Below, one piece after another: positions 61,401-64,000 of a stretch of 64,000 bases of DNA. Every line of letters starts with the position of its first letter. Position 1 is the first letter of the stretch. Origin of the DNA: Tetrahymena elliotti 4EA. Taxonomy: Eukaryota; Ciliophora; Oligohymenophorea; Hymenostomatida; Tetrahymenidae. The notes under the pieces were generated by a model. That model saw only the letters and a program-made list of their open reading frames with translations. It was not told the DNA's origin and made no database searches. The position numbers and the translations under genes were made by a program. The stretch is from assembly GCA_000231825.2 (NCBI GenBank), contig JH720400.1:52942-116941 (forward strand). Direction: 5' to 3'.

Positions 61401-63257
61401 ATTTCATATATGTTAGCTTCCTGCTTAGGAGATAATAGATAATTAACTGTGAAAAGCGAAGTGGGTAAAGGAAGTATATTTTCATTTTTTGTTGTCAACA
61501 AACCAAATTAAAAAAAAGGATGTATCCTATATCCATAAAACAAATTTGAAAGTTAAGCTTCTCTGAAGACAAAGTTCTGGGTAGAAAAAGGGGATAACTT
61601 TGAACTTCAAAATTTATCAGCTCTAAATTAAAAGAAAAATAACGACAAATAGACTGAAACTTGGAAGTAAAATTTAGATGAAGATCAAATAACTTTTCCT
61701 AATAAAGATTAAACCACATATCAAAATTTTGGTTCAGAAAATCAATCATAGACACAAGGAACATAGAATAAAAATAAAAAGAAGCTAACAAACCCTAATT
61801 TAGGAAGCTTATAGAATATTAGCATCATGAGATAACAAAATAAAAAATCTACAATAGAAACATAATAAGAATATAACGACTCTAATACATTTTAAGAGTT
61901 ACTGCCTATTAATGATATATAAAGACAAGATTCCTTAAAAGTAAGAAAACCATCATTTTTATATAATAATTTTAGTAAGACAACCATGTAGATAATATAG
62001 CATGCATCGTCCTTACAAAGTTATGTGTTTTCTGCTAAAGAAATAAATGATGATTAATCATAACCAATAACATAAAAAGGTATTTATCTAAATACAAATA
62101 ATACATTAATATCAAATAATGAATAAACATCTCAATTAAAATATATAATTTAAAGTAATTAAAATAATTATGATTTATCAACTAATTCAAATCAGAATCT
62201 TGAAATTAAACCAATAAGAATCAAAGAATCAGAGACATTTTCAAAATAAAATCAGTTGAATATTTTTAGTCCTTTGCTTAAAGTTAGACAAGGAAAAAAG
62301 CAATCTAATTTAAGTATTCAATTTAACTTTGATTTCAATGAAGAATCTCCTCGGCATTAATCATCAAAAACTTTAAATATTCCAAGCTATGATGAAAGTT
62401 TTAATACTTTCACTAAGAGCCCATAAAAGAAAATATTAATTTAACAATTAGAGTCATGCAATGTTCTTAATGATAGCTTTGACATAAAATCTCCTTAACA
62501 ATTTACTCCACATGTTGAAAGATTTAGATAAAGACAATCGAGCTAACAATCTTACCATAAGAACACTCCATAAAACTTGCATTAATCAAATGTAAATTCA
62601 AAATTCAATGAAGAATAGTAATTCCATAACATTTAAATATCATAAAATTAGTAAAATTTGTTAACTTCAATAGAAAAAAATAGTAATTTAAATACAGCCA
62701 AATTACCTTAAGATAATATATTTGATTAATAAAATCATGTTGATGTTTCTAATTACTGCTGTTCGATTACGAATCGTTCAAAAGCATCCACATTTTAAAT
62801 AGAAAAAATAGAAGAAATTATTTAAAATTAATAGAATCAGTAAAAGTAATGTTAATGCAATTAAATTCTCTTGGTTGATGACAATGAATTTAATCTGTAT
62901 GCGTTAGAAGCAAGATTAAGAATTTACTCATTTTAAACTGATAAAACAACAAGCGGATATCAAGCACTAGAATTAATTAGAAAGAAGAGTGAAAATTCTT
63001 GCTGTAAGAAATATCATTTAATATTTATGGATATTGATATGCCTGAAATGAATGGTTATTAAGCAACATAAGAAATTATCAAGCTGCACCAAAAATTAAA
63101 AATTAGCCGACCTTTAATATCTGCATGTACAGCCTATGTTTAAGAGGATGATAAAATCAAAGCCTACAACTCAGGAATGGATTTTTATATAACAAAACCT
63201 ATTAACATTTCTGCCCTTGAAAATGTTTTAACTTAAGTTTTTCCCTACCTAAAATGA
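58407..63257 (+). CDS. HHK6: membrane hybrid histidine kinase with paired CxxC motifs
   Basis: Single frame of 1616 residues, ATG 58407 to TGA 63255-63257. The start is set by the membrane region it brings in (SNSVIIFTLLIGIYSLNEII, LISLSLLLALQIINTFQMAL, VVVLIGVIYIKIVLSY); a later in-frame ATG at 59115 would drop it. PAS-like segment near 266 (STGFLVLNDQNQILKYNNQF), pre-kinase segment CSIPNNINQFFEQ, then C532/C535 (QKCKKCSK) and C609/C612 (FCENCNR) around a beta-rich stretch. H-box SISHELRTPLNCIISMLD with His797; N box TDLDKTRQVLLNLLSNALKF; G1 DTGCGIP; a short insertion, then G2 NAGLGLSISY. The linker is ~450 residues. Receiver: ILLVDDNEFNLY, phospho-Asp1542 in MDIDMP, ISACTAY, ITKPI. Receiver cysteines C1482, C1484, C1532 and C1533, numerically identical to HHK5. 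No introns. Confidence 0.93.
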
Positions 63258-64000
63258 ATATAAAAAAGTATCTTATCAATCAAAAAAATTATAAAAAATA
63301 AAATCTGTAACCAAAGCGTTCTCAAACAAAATTTTAAAAACAAACAAGCAACTATATGTAATTCTAAAAATAGAAATTATTTTTCAATTTAAAAATATAA
63401 TAAAAATTAACAATATATTTATTTATTTCCAATTAAATTTTAAAATAATCGATTCCCAAATATATATAAATCAAATGTATAAAAATTATAAACATAATCA
63501 TATAATATTTTCGACTCAACCTTAAATAAATTATTAAAATAAATATTAAAATTCATAAATAAATGAATAATATGTAAATTAATGAAGCAATTATTTTTCA
63601 TTAAATTTTCAAATAGTTCATTTCATGTTTAGTAGAGTTAAGATAAACAATAATATAATAGAAAATTTTCAATTTATCCCCCTGAAAAATTAAAACCAAA
63701 TCCAATTAACAAACAAATAATATGAAATTTAATAATTTATTTTATTAATTTGATTAAATTTATTAATATTCAATTAGATAAATTTTAAACGATTGAGTAT
63801 ATTATACACCGTTACCTCCTTGATAACTATTTGTCATTATAGATGAAAAAGATTCTTTAAATTAGTTATTCCAAGTACATTATTCTTGTAGAATAAGTTC
63901 ATCCATACAAGGAAAATAAAATGAAACATTATCCTATTTTTTTCAACTAACTTTTTTTAATTTTTGTAATTTTTTCTTAATTTAAAATAATTTATAAATT
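63258..64000. other. 3' flank, nothing recognised
   Basis: AT-rich sequence from the HHK6 stop to the window edge; no gene or motif seen. Confidence 0.5.

Noticed and set aside
63800..63860. GTTACCTCCTTGATAACTA stretch near the window end as a possible RNA gene
   Set aside because: Slightly richer in G and C than its surroundings, but it forms no recognisable RNA structure or coding frame.
1..64000. tRNA, rRNA, telomeric GGGGTT repeats, transposase or CRISPR array
   Set aside because: No GC-rich cloverleaf-like stretch, telomere repeat run, transposase motif or spaced repeat array was found on either strand.

Overview
The window reads as nuclear DNA of an oligohymenophorean ciliate, most likely Tetrahymena or a close relative. 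It is very AT-rich. Every recognisable gene is open only if TAA and TAG are read as glutamine and TGA is the sole stop (ciliate code 6). Introns are short, AT-rich and GT..AG, mostly 50-90 nt. All coordinates below come from reading the sequence with that code; splice sites were accepted only where phase and protein similarity both agreed.

Layout. 1-719: 3' end of an unrecognised gene. 2253-3657 (-): an eight-exon CHIP/STUB1-type TPR + U-box E3 ligase. 4307-26840 (+): four consecutive, intronless, membrane-anchored hybrid histidine kinases (called HHK1-4 here). 27385-33821 (+): a tandem pair of four-exon two-pass membrane proteins. 34738-38681 (-): a tandem pair of secreted 437-residue proteins with a C-terminal beta/gamma-crystallin-like segment, candidates for mucocyst (dense-core granule) cargo. 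40229-40544 (+): a two-exon 85-residue gene. 40710-41754 (+): COP9 signalosome subunit 5 with an intact JAMM metalloprotease site. 42506-46798 (-): an eight-exon K+ channel with a cyclic-nucleotide-binding-like domain. 47921-50326 (-): a long coiled-coil protein ending in a PARP/ADP-ribosyltransferase-like domain. 52398-57248 and 58407-63257 (+): two more hybrid kinases (HHK5-6), each exactly 1616 residues and forming a second subfamily.

All six hybrid kinases share one plan: several N-terminal membrane segments, a PAS-like segment with low-complexity linkers, HisKA with a phosphoacceptor His, HATPase_c with N, G1 and G2 boxes, a 320-620 residue Q/N/S-rich linker, and a C-terminal receiver domain with the phospho-Asp and the T/S and K switch residues. 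No separate HPt protein or response-regulator transcription factor is visible here, so the phosphorelay partners lie elsewhere.

The most striking signal is a cysteine signature in all six receiver domains: Cys-x-Cys immediately before strand beta1, and Cys-Cys (Cys-His in HHK3) exactly nine residues before the phospho-Asp. The N-terminal ends of beta1 and beta3 are neighbours in the receiver fold, so this looks like a metal or redox site built into the output domain of a whole expanded kinase family. HHK5 and HHK6 carry a second set of paired CxxC motifs upstream of the kinase core.
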